Positions 28,326-36,197 of a stretch of 64,000 bases of DNA are shown piece by piece. The stretch is from an uncultured Chlorobiota bacterium. Its GTDB lineage: Bacteria; Bacteroidota; Bacteroidia; Bacteroidales; JAADGE01. The position numbers and the translations under genes are program-made. The DNA lies in contig CAMZKL010000013.1 of assembly GCA_947311255.1 (NCBI GenBank), positions 1 through 64,000 on the forward strand. Direction: 5' to 3'. Every line of letters starts with the position of its first letter. Position 1 is the stretch's first letter. Under the pieces are notes generated by a model that saw only the letters and a program-made list of their open reading frames with translations, did not search any database and was not told the DNA's origin.

Positions 28326-28757
28326 AAATAGGGGGTGGAATCTAGTAACAGTGCAATCCCTTTTTATTCTCAGTTTTTTGGAGCTTAACCATTTATTTAG
28401 AAATTCGTTTTTTGTATATTTCAGCAATTATTTGGTGGGGTCGAAAATATAAATTGTATCACCTTTTTTTTGATGTTTTATAAACCACGACAAAATGGTT
28501 TTGTCCCTAGTGAACAATACAGGGTAAAACGGCTTTTTTGCAGTTGTTCAAAAGTTATGCTAATGCCGATTGTTCGCATACCTATTGTTTCGGCAGCATC
28601 GGAAATGCCAAACAGCGAAACGCCTTCGTGTGTTATACGGCTTTTTTCACGCAGGTTTTGCAAACTGTATGTTTTGCTGTAGTGCTTGGCAACTATACGG
28701 AGGGTAATGGTACTCAGCTTATTGTGTATAATTGGGTGTATTGGGGAATTTCAACAT
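28325..28757 (-). pseudogene. decayed C39-peptidase bacteriocin ABC transporter, N-terminal part
   Basis: A start with the family-like MLKFP is seen at 28757. In shifting frames the peptidase domain can be followed: LRIVAKHYSKTYSLQNLREKS, then ITHEGVSLFGISDAAETIGMRT and ITFEQL. Next AVLPCIVH-stop-GQNHFVVVYK, with the conserved tryptophan changed to TAG, then YIFDPTK-stop-LLKYTKNEFLNKW. The catalytic cysteine region (normally DCGPTCL) has been lost to base changes. The sequence then runs into HlyD without the transmembrane and ATPase domains, so a large deletion has fused the two genes. It is non-functional. Confidence 0.75.
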
Positions 28758-29172
28758 TTATTTAAATTTTACAAAACTAAAAATAACTATAAAACCATAA
28801 ATATATTTGTTTATAAAGTTATCCCTTGATAAAGAAAAAGCTATAACTATTTTAAATTAAGGAATATAGTTAATCAACAAGAATGGTATTAACTATACCA
28901 TTTTTATAAAAAAATTACTATACATTGATAAATCTACTTGCTTAATATTAAATAAAATATTAAAAAATATATCATTTTTTTTTGATATCCACTTAAAATA
29001 TTCAGTATGTCAGAATAAATATTTTTTGCTGTTTCTGATTTTAAAATGCACAAAAACAATTTATATTTTTCATAAGTAAATATGTATATTTTTTAAATAT
29101 AAAAGAGATAGAATATAAAAATATAATGTGAGATGCGTTACGTTTTAAGGGGATATATCTCAAGCGTATTTT
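28758..29172. other. 415-base AT-rich gap upstream of the sulfur/electron-transfer operon
   Basis: No gene is visible on either strand. AATGGTAT (28882-28889) and ATACCATT (28895-28902) form a small hairpin followed by TTTATAAAA, a weak terminator-like or operator-like element. The remainder is low-complexity AT-rich DNA. Confidence 0.4.
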
Positions 29173-29204
29173 TTTGAATGCTGGTTGAATACGGTATAAC
29201 TTTG
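29173..29204 (+). promoter_or_regulatory. promoter of the Qmo-like operon
   Basis: TTTG (29173-29176), 20 bases, TAACTTTG (29197-29204): an exact match to the Bacteroidota housekeeping promoter. It gives a leader of about 30 bases before the first ATG at 29241. No second exact match occurs inside the operon's short junctions, which supports one transcript. Confidence 0.8.
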
Positions 29205-29240
29205 TAGTGTTCATTAATAATAACTAAAAAATTTTAAATC

Positions 29241-29669
29241 ATGGAAGAAAATAAAAAAATGTGTATGGTACTTTTTTCGGGAAGTATCGATAAGTTAACG
29301 GCGGCAGGTGTTCTTTTAAGCGGTGCGGTTGCTGATGATATGGATGTTGATATATATGTTTTATTGCAGGGAGCAAGAGCTTTCAGAAAAGATATTGCTG
29401 ATGATCCGGATAAATTGAATATGGCGGAAAATATTGATTTAAAAGAAGAATTTGTAAAATCATTGCAAAATCTGAAAGTAAAAACATGGCTTGAGTTTTT
29501 TAAAGAAGCAAAATCGCTTGCAAACGTAAAAATCCATATTTGCGGTTTAGCCGGAAAAGTTTGGGGAGCCGATAAACTTGATGATTTTGTTGATATTGCC
29601 GATGATATTGTCGGTATCGGAGAATGTATTACAGCAACTCAGGAATCTGATGTTCATTTATTTATATAA
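29241..29669 (+). CDS. DsrE-family protein (peroxiredoxin-like/sulfur-transfer fold)
   Basis: A 142-residue DsrE/DsrF-like protein with the start MCMVLFSGSIDKLTAAGVLLSGAV and IYVLLQGARAF. Cysteines at C8, C101 (ICGLAG) and C129 (GECITAT) could carry persulfide. In sulfur metabolism such proteins pass sulfane sulfur between TusA and reductases. Which cysteine is used cannot be read from the sequence. It is the first gene of the operon, 20 bases before the TusA-like gene, so a shared task in sulfur trafficking is a strong inference. Confidence 0.8.
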   Translation: MEENKKMCMVLFSGSIDKLTAAGVLLSGAVADDMDVDIYVLLQGARAFRKDIADDPDKLNMAENIDLKEEFVKSLQNLKVKTWLEFFKEAKSLANVKIHICGLAGKVWGADKLDDFVDIADDIVGIGECITATQESDVHLFI

Positions 29670-29689
29670 AATTTTTAAAACAAGAAATT

Positions 29690-29941
29690 ATGACACAAGA
29701 AGAATTAACCACATTAGAAGTAAATAAAAGTGTAGATGCACGCGGAACATCTTGCCCCAGACCTTTATTGGCAGCAAAAAAGGCAATGGGAGAAATTAAC
29801 AGCGGAGAAATTTTGGAAGTACTTTCGGCAGACGAAGGAACAAAAAAAGACATTCCGAAATGGGCAACAAAGAAAAAACACGAATATCTTGGAACCGTTG
29901 AAGAAAGCGGATTTTTCAAAATTTACATAAAAAAAGGATAA
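29690..29941 (+). CDS. TusA-family sulfur carrier
   Basis: An 83-residue protein with the TusA/SirA signature: VDARGTSCPRPLLAAKKAM with the persulfide-carrying cysteine C22 in CPRP. The glycine/leucine helix and EILEVLSADEGTKKDIPKW also match. It would accept sulfane sulfur and hand it to a partner. Some members instead serve tRNA thiolation, but the location between DsrE-like and Qmo-like genes points to dissimilatory or energy-linked sulfur handling. The next ATG follows after one base. Confidence 0.9.
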   Translation: MTQEELTTLEVNKSVDARGTSCPRPLLAAKKAMGEINSGEILEVLSADEGTKKDIPKWATKKKHEYLGTVEESGFFKIYIKKG

Positions 29942-29942
29942 A

Positions 29943-30353
29943 ATGAATATATCAGCAAATAATGATTTGCCGAAGATACTTGTTTTTTCTACCGAAAAAA
30001 TTTCCGATCCAGCTGTTGATATGGCGGGCTTACTGAAATTGCACTATCCACCTCGGGTATATACCATTCCGATACCTTGTTCGAGTGCTGTAAAACCGCG
30101 TTGGATTTTACGTGCATTTGAACAGGGATTTGACGGTGTTTTTATTGCTGCCGACGGAACGGATTGCCCTTACGGAGAATCTTGTACCGATAAAACTGGA
30201 GCTATTGTTCAGCGAACACAGGAAATGCTCAAAGAAAAAGGTATTGATGCGGCAAAATTACGTATGGCTGCAATTTGTTCCGTATGCAGTGAAGCATTTG
30301 TAAAGCAGATGAAAACGTTTACGGAATATCTTGTAAAACAAAAAACAAATTAA
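29943..30353 (+). CDS. MvhD-like iron-sulfur electron-transfer protein
   Basis: A 136-residue protein of the hydrogenase delta-subunit (MvhD) family, a [2Fe-2S] shuttle between electron donors and HdrA. Cysteines are C46, C75 and C81 in ADGTDCPYGESC, and C112/C115 in AICSVC; the GxDCxY motif is typical. In sulfate reducers this domain forms the C terminus of QmoB, but here it is a separate gene ahead of QmoA. Separation by one base on each side (29941/29943 and 30353/30355) indicates translational coupling. The partner is presumably the QmoB-like flavoprotein. Confidence 0.85.
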   Translation: MNISANNDLPKILVFSTEKISDPAVDMAGLLKLHYPPRVYTIPIPCSSAVKPRWILRAFEQGFDGVFIAADGTDCPYGESCTDKTGAIVQRTQEMLKEKGIDAAKLRMAAICSVCSEAFVKQMKTFTEYLVKQKTN

Positions 30354-30354
30354 A

Positions 30355-31671
30355 ATGCAAGAAAATAAACTCAAAGAATACGATGCACTTGTTATCGGTG
30401 CCGGAATTGCCGGCGGTGAAACGGCTCTGAATCTTGCAAATGTAGGGAATAAAGTTTTGTTGATAGATAAAGACTTAACCGTAGGCGGAAAAATGATTAT
30501 GTTAAGTAAAGTTTTTCCGACTTTGGATTGCTCGGCATGTATTACTACTCCGAAAGTTTCCGAAATTGCGCGACATCAAAATATCACGGTTTTAACAAGT
30601 ACCGAAGCATCTGATATTATTCAAAAAGATGACGGTACGTTTGAAGCATTAATTACGACACAACCGAGATATGTCGTTGTTGAAGATTGTACCGGTTGTC
30701 AATTATGTGAAGATGCCTGTCCGGTTAATGTCGATGACCAATATCAATACGGATTAGTAGGCAGAAAAGCGGCATTTATACCGTTCAGTATTGCAAGTCC
30801 GCGTGCTGCGGCTATCGATATAGAAAATTGTACGCTTTGCGGTGCTTGCGAACGTGCTTGCCCTACGGATTGTATTGATTTTACACAAACGGTTGAAAAA
30901 TATACAATAAAATGTAAAACCGTAGTTGTAGCAACCGGTTTTCAATTATTTGACCCGACTTTAATTCCGCGTTACGGATTCGGCAGATTTAAAAATGTGA
31001 TAACTTCCATGCAAATGGAAAGACAATTGGCTCCGACAAGACCTTTTAATACGGTTTTGCGACCGAGCGACGGAAAAATGCCCGATAATATTGCTTATGT
31101 TCTTTGCACGGGTTCACGAGATAAGACTGTGGGAACACCGATTTGTTCGCAAGTATGCTGTATGTATTCCACAAAACAGGCACAACTGCTTATGGGTGCG
31201 TTACCGATGGCTGATATAACACTTTACTATTTGCATATCAGGGCTTTCGGAAAAGGATTTAATGAATTTTATGCACAGGCACAATCCATGGGTGTTGAAT
31301 ACGTAAAAGGGAAAGTTGCAAAAATTACCGAAAAGGAAGACGGCAATCTTATTCTCAGATATGAAGATATTAATACCGGAAAAGTTACCGAAACCGAACA
31401 TGACATGGTTGTCCTTTCAGTGGGAATTTTGCCTAATGAAGGAATTACACAACTTTTTACAAACAGAAAATTGGAATTAGACCCGTTCAATTATGTTTCG
31501 CAAGCTAATCCGCTTGAAAGTCCGGCAATGACAAGTATTGAAGGCGTATTTGTTGCCGGTGTTGCATCGGCTCCTATGGATATTCCGGATTCGATACTTT
31601 CCGGCGGAGCCGCATCAAGCGAAGCGGCAAATTATATCAGGCACATTGCAAAGAAAACGGTTGAAGTATAA
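30355..31671 (+). CDS. QmoA-like flavin/iron-sulfur protein (HdrA family)
   Basis: A 438-residue HdrA-related flavoprotein. VIGAGIAGGETALNLA (13-28) binds FAD. The C59-x2-C62 pair in TLDCSACIT is the conserved HdrA/QmoA cysteine region. Two [4Fe-4S] ferredoxin motifs follow at C112/C115/C118/C122 and C159/C162/C165/C169. VLCTGSRD and CSQVCCMY further on are also family features. Length matches QmoA more than full HdrA. In QmoABC this subunit passes electrons between quinone and a soluble sulfur reductase. No AprAB or Sat gene is here, so its soluble partner is unknown. CCG codons are frequent. Confidence 0.87.
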   Translation: MQENKLKEYDALVIGAGIAGGETALNLANVGNKVLLIDKDLTVGGKMIMLSKVFPTLDCSACITTPKVSEIARHQNITVLTSTEASDIIQKDDGTFEALITTQPRYVVVEDCTGCQLCEDACPVNVDDQYQYGLVGRKAAFIPFSIASPRAAAIDIENCTLCGACERACPTDCIDFTQTVEKYTIKCKTVVVATGFQLFDPTLIPRYGFGRFKNVITSMQMERQLAPTRPFNTVLRPSDGKMPDNIAYVLCTGSRDKTVGTPICSQVCCMYSTKQAQLLMGALPMADITLYYLHIRAFGKGFNEFYAQAQSMGVEYVKGKVAKITEKEDGNLILRYEDINTGKVTETEHDMVVLSVGILPNEGITQLFTNRKLELDPFNYVSQANPLESPAMTSIEGVFVAGVASAPMDIPDSILSGGAASSEAANYIRHIAKKTVEV

Positions 31672-31695
31672 ATTGGTGATTTTAAAAATAAACAG

Positions 31696-33624
31696 ATGAA
31701 AAGTAAAATAGGCGTATATATTTGTCATTGCGGCGGAAATATTTCGGATTATGTTGATGTAAATAAAGTCAGAGAAGCCGTAAAAGACATTGAAGGTGTC
31801 GAAATTTCCGTTGATACCATGTTTGCTTGTGCCGATTCAAGTCAGAAGCAAATTTCCGATGATATTTCTAAAAAGCAACTTGACGGATTGGTTGTCGCAT
31901 CTTGTTCTCCGAAATTACATTATCCCACATTCAGTGCCGTAGCCGAACGCGGCGGTTTAAATAAATACAATTATGTTCATGCCAATATTCGCGAACAAGT
32001 TTCATGGGCACATTCCGACGATAAAATCGGTGCAACGGAAAAAGCAATAAAAATTGTAAAAGCTGCCATAGTCCGAGTTAAAGAGTCGGTTTCTTTAAAG
32101 CCGATTGAAGTTAAAGCACAAAAATCAATTGCCGTATTGGGTGCCGGTGTTGCCGGAATGCGTGCTGCCAAAGAACTTGCAGACCTCGGAATACAGGTTT
32201 ATTTAATTGAAAGAGAACATTTTGTGGGCGGCAGAATTTCACAATTGGATTATCTTTGCGGAGCGGATGAAACAGGAAAAGAATTGGTAACGCATTTGTA
32301 TGAAAAAATTCACGAGCATACGAACGTTACGCTTTTTACGGGTGCGGAAGTGATAAAAAAGAGCGGCAGTATCGGAAATTTTAAAATTCAAGTTAAAATT
32401 ACGCCACGTTTTATAAAAAACGAATGTAATCGTGATGAACTGTTGAAAGCAATTGAAGTTTGCCCCGTTGAAGTTGATGATGATTTTAATTTCAATATAA
32501 CAAAACGGAAAGCAATTTACAGAAATTACGACAGCGAATATCCTCAAAAACCGACAATTGATAACAAAAATTGTACGCGTTGTGGAGAGTGCGAAAAAGT
32601 TTGTTCGAGTATTGATTTTTCACAAAAAGAAGAAATTTTGGATTTAACGGTGGGCTCAATTTTGGCAGCTACCGGTTTTGATCCTTATCAACCCAAAGAA
32701 GGCGAGTTTGGCTGGGGAATAGGAAATGTGGTTACGCTGCCCCAATTTCGGCGTATAATTAATATGTGTGATGACAAATTGATTTATAAAGGAAAGGAAA
32801 TCAAAGATATTGCATATATCTATTGCGTAGGAAGTCGCCAAGTTGACGGAGATAATAAATATTGCTCACGATATTGTTGTACTGCAACACTTTATACTTC
32901 AATTCTTACGCATAAAAAATATAAAGATATACATAGTTTTCATTTTAACAGAGGCATTCGAACTTACGGAAAACAGGAAGTTATTTATGATGAAGCATCG
33001 CGTTTGGGCGATATTTTTCTTCAATCTTATGAATACGACCCTCCGGAAGTTACTAAATTGAACGGAAAAACCAATGTTAAAATTGAAGACATTCTTACCA
33101 GCGGAAGCGAAATTGATGTTGATGCCGATTTGGTTGTTCTCGTTACCGGAATGGAGCCGAGAAATGATTGCAGCATAGGTGATGTGTTAAAAATTCCGAA
33201 AGGCAGAGACCGTTTTTATAATGAAATTCACATGAAATTGCGTCCGGTTGAAACCGTTATTGACGGCGTTACCATTGCCGGAGCTTGCCAAGGACCGAAA
33301 AATATCATGGAATCAATGAATTCGGCATTGTCGGCAGCGGCAAAATCATATTCTATTGTTAACAAAGGCGAATTGTCGCTTGAACCGATTATTGCAAAAG
33401 TTGATAAGGAAACTTGTGTTTGGTGCGGAAAATGTGCCGAAGCGTGTCCTTTCGATGCGATAAGCATGATTAAAGAAAACGGAAAAGATATTGCCGAAAT
33501 TAATCTTTCTGTTTGTAAAGGTTGCGGAATGTGTCTTCCGGTTTGCGAAAGCAATTCAATTGATATGGACGGGTTTACCGATCTTGAAATTGAAAGTATG
33601 ATAAGTGTTTTAGCAGGAAGTTAA
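31696..33624 (+). CDS. QmoB/HdrA-like flavin/iron-sulfur protein
   Basis: A 642-residue second HdrA-type subunit. The N terminus VYICHCGGNISDYVDV has the HdrA-specific C10/C12 pair. ASCSPKLHYPTF follows, then FAD loop VLGAGVAGMRAAKELA (about 149-164). A [4Fe-4S] motif CTRCGECEKVC occurs near the middle, YCSRYCC in the second half, and two [4Fe-4S] motifs CVWCGKCAEACP and CKGCGMCLPVC lie close to the C terminus. QmoB normally ends in an MvhD domain; here that domain is encoded two genes upstream. Together with QmoA- and QmoC-like products it should form a complex on the cytoplasmic face of the membrane. Confidence 0.87.
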   Translation: MKSKIGVYICHCGGNISDYVDVNKVREAVKDIEGVEISVDTMFACADSSQKQISDDISKKQLDGLVVASCSPKLHYPTFSAVAERGGLNKYNYVHANIREQVSWAHSDDKIGATEKAIKIVKAAIVRVKESVSLKPIEVKAQKSIAVLGAGVAGMRAAKELADLGIQVYLIEREHFVGGRISQLDYLCGADETGKELVTHLYEKIHEHTNVTLFTGAEVIKKSGSIGNFKIQVKITPRFIKNECNRDELLKAIEVCPVEVDDDFNFNITKRKAIYRNYDSEYPQKPTIDNKNCTRCGECEKVCSSIDFSQKEEILDLTVGSILAATGFDPYQPKEGEFGWGIGNVVTLPQFRRIINMCDDKLIYKGKEIKDIAYIYCVGSRQVDGDNKYCSRYCCTATLYTSILTHKKYKDIHSFHFNRGIRTYGKQEVIYDEASRLGDIFLQSYEYDPPEVTKLNGKTNVKIEDILTSGSEIDVDADLVVLVTGMEPRNDCSIGDVLKIPKGRDRFYNEIHMKLRPVETVIDGVTIAGACQGPKNIMESMNSALSAAAKSYSIVNKGELSLEPIIAKVDKETCVWCGKCAEACPFDAISMIKENGKDIAEINLSVCKGCGMCLPVCESNSIDMDGFTDLEIESMISVLAGS

Positions 33625-33631
33625 AAGTTAA

Positions 33632-33934
33632 ATGGTAAAAGTTAAAATTATGGGTGTCGGGAATAAAAAAACAGTATTAATAATGAAGGAAAAACGGCAA
33701 GTTCCTCAAGCCGTAAAAGATAATTTGAAATTTTTTGTCAGAACAAAAAAGGAAATATTAAAAGCATTAAAAGACAAAAAAAAGACGGTTCCGGATCTTT
33801 CGGAAGAACTTAATATGCCGAAAGACAAGGTTTTGTATTTTTTAATGTCTTTATTAAAATACGGTTTTGTTGAAGTTGACGGAATTGACGATATGGACGA
33901 ATATTTTTATTATAAATTGAAAGACAATGGCTAA
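33632..33934 (+). CDS. small winged-helix-like protein within the operon
   Basis: Up to 100 residues. The core (about 35-95) looks like a winged helix: EILKALKDKKKTVPDLSEELNMPK then KVLYFLMSLLKYGFVEVDG, similar to ArsR/MarR-type DNA-binding folds. The start is uncertain. The ATG at 33632 lies inside a GTTAAAA-type repeat stretch, and 33683 (MKEKRQVPQ) would trim the unconserved 17 residues. Its end overlaps the next ATG by 8 bases. It may regulate the operon or, since small helical proteins occur within Hdr-type clusters, act structurally. Confidence 0.65.
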   Translation: MVKVKIMGVGNKKTVLIMKEKRQVPQAVKDNLKFFVRTKKEILKALKDKKKTVPDLSEELNMPKDKVLYFLMSLLKYGFVEVDGIDDMDEYFYYKLKDNG

Positions 33935-34976
33935 AATAAATCCGAAATTTACCGATGAATTAAAAAAATATGGTGCGTTTGATACGAATGCCTGCTATAA
34001 TTGCGGACACTGCACGGCTGTTTGTTCGCTTTCGACAGAGGATGATTCTTTTCCGCGAGAAATGGTCAGATTCAGTGTATTGGGATTGGAAGAAAATTTA
34101 AAAACCTCTTTGAAACCCTGGTTGTGTTACTATTGCGGCGAATGCAGCGAAACTTGTCCGCGTCAGGCATTTCCAGGTGAGTTGATGATGACATTAAGGC
34201 GTTGGCTTACGGCAAAATACGATTGGACAAAACTTTCGGGATTACTGTATAAATCTTTACCCGTAAGTATTACATTTTTCTTGCTTGTAATTGCCGCTGT
34301 TATCGGCTTCGGCTCTTATGAAAAATTTGATACCGAAAAAATTATGCATCTCGGTCATTATTTTGAAATGTTCTCCATTGCTGGTGTTTTTGCCTTTATT
34401 CTGCTTCCGAATATCATCCGAATGTGGTATTTTACGATTGTTAAAGCGGGGGTAAAAGTCAAGTTTGTAACTTATTTTACGAAAATTTGGGAGCTTATTG
34501 TCCACATGTTTACACAAAAACGGGCATTGGGCTGTGATGATAATCAGCTGCGTTGGTTCGAACATTTAATTTTGGTAATCGGCTATTTGTCATTGCTTTT
34601 TACAACCGTTGTTTTGGATTGGTTCGGCACCGAAAGTACATTTATTATTTGGCTCGGCTATGCCGAAAGTGCCGTTATTTTTATCGTTACGTTTATTTTT
34701 ATGTACGAAAGGGTAAAAAAATCAAAAGAATTGGCTCGACATGCCCATCCCAGCGATTGGTTTTTTGTAATTTGGTTATTCTTAATGGGTTTAACGGCTT
34801 TTATTGTCAGAATTTTTATTGATGCCGATTTAATTGAAAACAATCTTTGGATGTACCTTATTCATCTTACGGTTTTAGTTCAATGGGCATTAATTATTGT
34901 TCCTTTCGGGAAGTGGACTCATTTTTTATATCGCTCCTTTGCAATGTATTTTGATGCTTTGAAAAAGATAAAATAA
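33927..34976 (+). CDS. QmoC-like membrane iron-sulfur/cytochrome b subunit
   Basis: A 349-residue protein joining an HdrC-type domain with two [4Fe-4S] motifs (C23/C26/C29/C33 and C67/C70/C73/C77) to a membrane domain of about six helices (from residue 110) resembling the NarI/HdrE heme-b family. Histidines in LGHYFEMF, WFEHLILVIGYL and LARHAHPSDW are candidate heme ligands. QmoC reacts with the menaquinone pool; the same is inferred here. It ends the operon, making quinone to soluble-flavoprotein electron transfer the most likely role for the cluster. Confidence 0.87.
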   Translation: MAKINPKFTDELKKYGAFDTNACYNCGHCTAVCSLSTEDDSFPREMVRFSVLGLEENLKTSLKPWLCYYCGECSETCPRQAFPGELMMTLRRWLTAKYDWTKLSGLLYKSLPVSITFFLLVIAAVIGFGSYEKFDTEKIMHLGHYFEMFSIAGVFAFILLPNIIRMWYFTIVKAGVKVKFVTYFTKIWELIVHMFTQKRALGCDDNQLRWFEHLILVIGYLSLLFTTVVLDWFGTESTFIIWLGYAESAVIFIVTFIFMYERVKKSKELARHAHPSDWFFVIWLFLMGLTAFIVRIFIDADLIENNLWMYLIHLTVLVQWALIIVPFGKWTHFLYRSFAMYFDALKKIK

Positions 34977-35468
34977 TAGAGTAGTATCCCTTTTTTTATA
35001 AATAAAATAATTCTTTCTATTTTCTAAAAAAAAGAGAAGGGATGGGAAATGAACATATTTAAATCTGTGTTTATGGTGTAAATCATTTGAGTTTGCTTCA
35101 ATTATATGTGTTTTTTTCTTTTAGATTTATATGTTTGTTTTTGAACATATTAGGAGAAATATAATAGTTTTCAAAATTTGTATTTCGTTTAGAAGTAGAT
35201 TTTTTCCATGCTTCTTTTTTATTTTATTCTTTTTTAAATTACAAACTTGATTTTAATAATTTAAAATTAATAAATAAAAATAATTTCTCGAAAACCTGTG
35301 TACAATTTTCAAGCACTAAACTGAAAAAAAACGATATTTGCAAGAATTAAGTAAGTCTTTTATTAAATTGTTGCAATTCATAATTTCTCTAAATATAATA
35401 TGTCAGAATATTTTAAATGCTTTTTGAGGAGTTATAAGAGATTTTTTATCTTTGTTTTTTTTCTTAAA
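34977..35468. other. 492-base AT-rich gap at the right edge of the Qmo-like operon
   Basis: No gene is supported. ATCCCTT at 34986-34992 and AAGGGAT at about 35036-35042 could pair around a loop of some 45 bases, a poor terminator. The rest is AT-rich. An in-frame ATG at 35400 upstream of the next gene adds a non-conserved hydrophobic stretch and is not used here. Confidence 0.35.
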
Positions 35469-36104
35469 ATGCAAAAACATCACATTATAAAACTTATTGA
35501 ACAAGGGGAGCATCAAAATTTAGATTTTAAATTTGCCATAAACGATTCGAAAAAAATTGCTCGTTCTCTTTCGGCATTTGCAAATACCAGCGGTGGCACA
35601 TTATTAATCGGTGTAAAAGATAACGGAAAAATTGCAGGTGTCAGGAGTGAAGAAGAATATTATATGATTGAGGCTGCATCTGAATTATATACACAACCCA
35701 AAGTAAAATTTGAAACAATAAAACATACTGTTGAAGGGAAACAGGTTTTAGAAGTTATAATAAAAAAAAGCAATGACCGACCGCATACAGCTCCTGACGA
35801 AAAAGGCAATATGAAAGCATTTGTTAGAGTAAAGGACCAAAACCTTTTAGCAAACGGACTATTACTAAAAGTTTGGAACCGAGAGAAAAAAGAAGTCGGT
35901 GTAATATTAGAATATAACGATGCCGAAAATTTTATTCTCAAACAGCTGACAGAAAATAAATATATAACATTTTCAAAATTCAGAAAACTTGCCGGAATTG
36001 AAAAAAATTATGCAGAAAAAATATTAATTGATTTTATTCTTCTTGATATAATAGAAATTGTTATTTCTGAGAGTTTGATATATTATAAACTTAAAGATAT
36101 TTGA
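35469..36104 (+). CDS. AlbA_2/Schlafen-type ATP-binding domain protein
   Basis: A 211-residue protein starting MQKHHIIKLIEQGEHQNLDFKFAIND. The AlbA_2 (Schlafen AAA_4-like) domain spans about 10-130 with E-x2-LDFK, IARSLSAFANTSGGTLLIGVKDNGKIAG and a later RVKDQNLLA. A short winged-helix-like tail completes it (ILKQLTENKYITFSKFRKLAGI). Such proteins bind nucleic acid and often act as regulators, though some belong to defence loci. It has the same codon style as the Qmo-like operon (CCG codons) and may mark the end of the acquired block. Confidence 0.75.
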   Translation: MQKHHIIKLIEQGEHQNLDFKFAINDSKKIARSLSAFANTSGGTLLIGVKDNGKIAGVRSEEEYYMIEAASELYTQPKVKFETIKHTVEGKQVLEVIIKKSNDRPHTAPDEKGNMKAFVRVKDQNLLANGLLLKVWNREKKEVGVILEYNDAENFILKQLTENKYITFSKFRKLAGIEKNYAEKILIDFILLDIIEIVISESLIYYKLKDI

Positions 36105-36197
36105 AAACAGATTGTTTTTTTAACAAATTTTCTATTTTAAAAATTAATATCTTAATTTCGCTGTGTTTTTTAAAAATGTAAAATTTAAGAATCAAAG

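Noticed and set aside
28470..28682. Plus-strand frame of 70 codons
   Set aside because: It is antisense to readable C39-peptidase remains on the minus strand.
30355..33624. A canonical HdrABC heterodisulfide reductase
   Set aside because: No HdrB with CCG cysteine domains is present, and the last gene combines HdrC with membrane helices, as in QmoC.
35400..35468. Longer start for the AlbA_2/Schlafen-type protein
   Set aside because: The added 23 residues are hydrophobic filler not seen in the family, whose N terminus matches MQKHHIIKLIEQGE at 35469.
35469..36104. A defence island around the Schlafen-type protein and the Uma2 nuclease
   Set aside because: They are 15 kb apart, singly placed, and no restriction, toxin or other defence gene accompanies either one.
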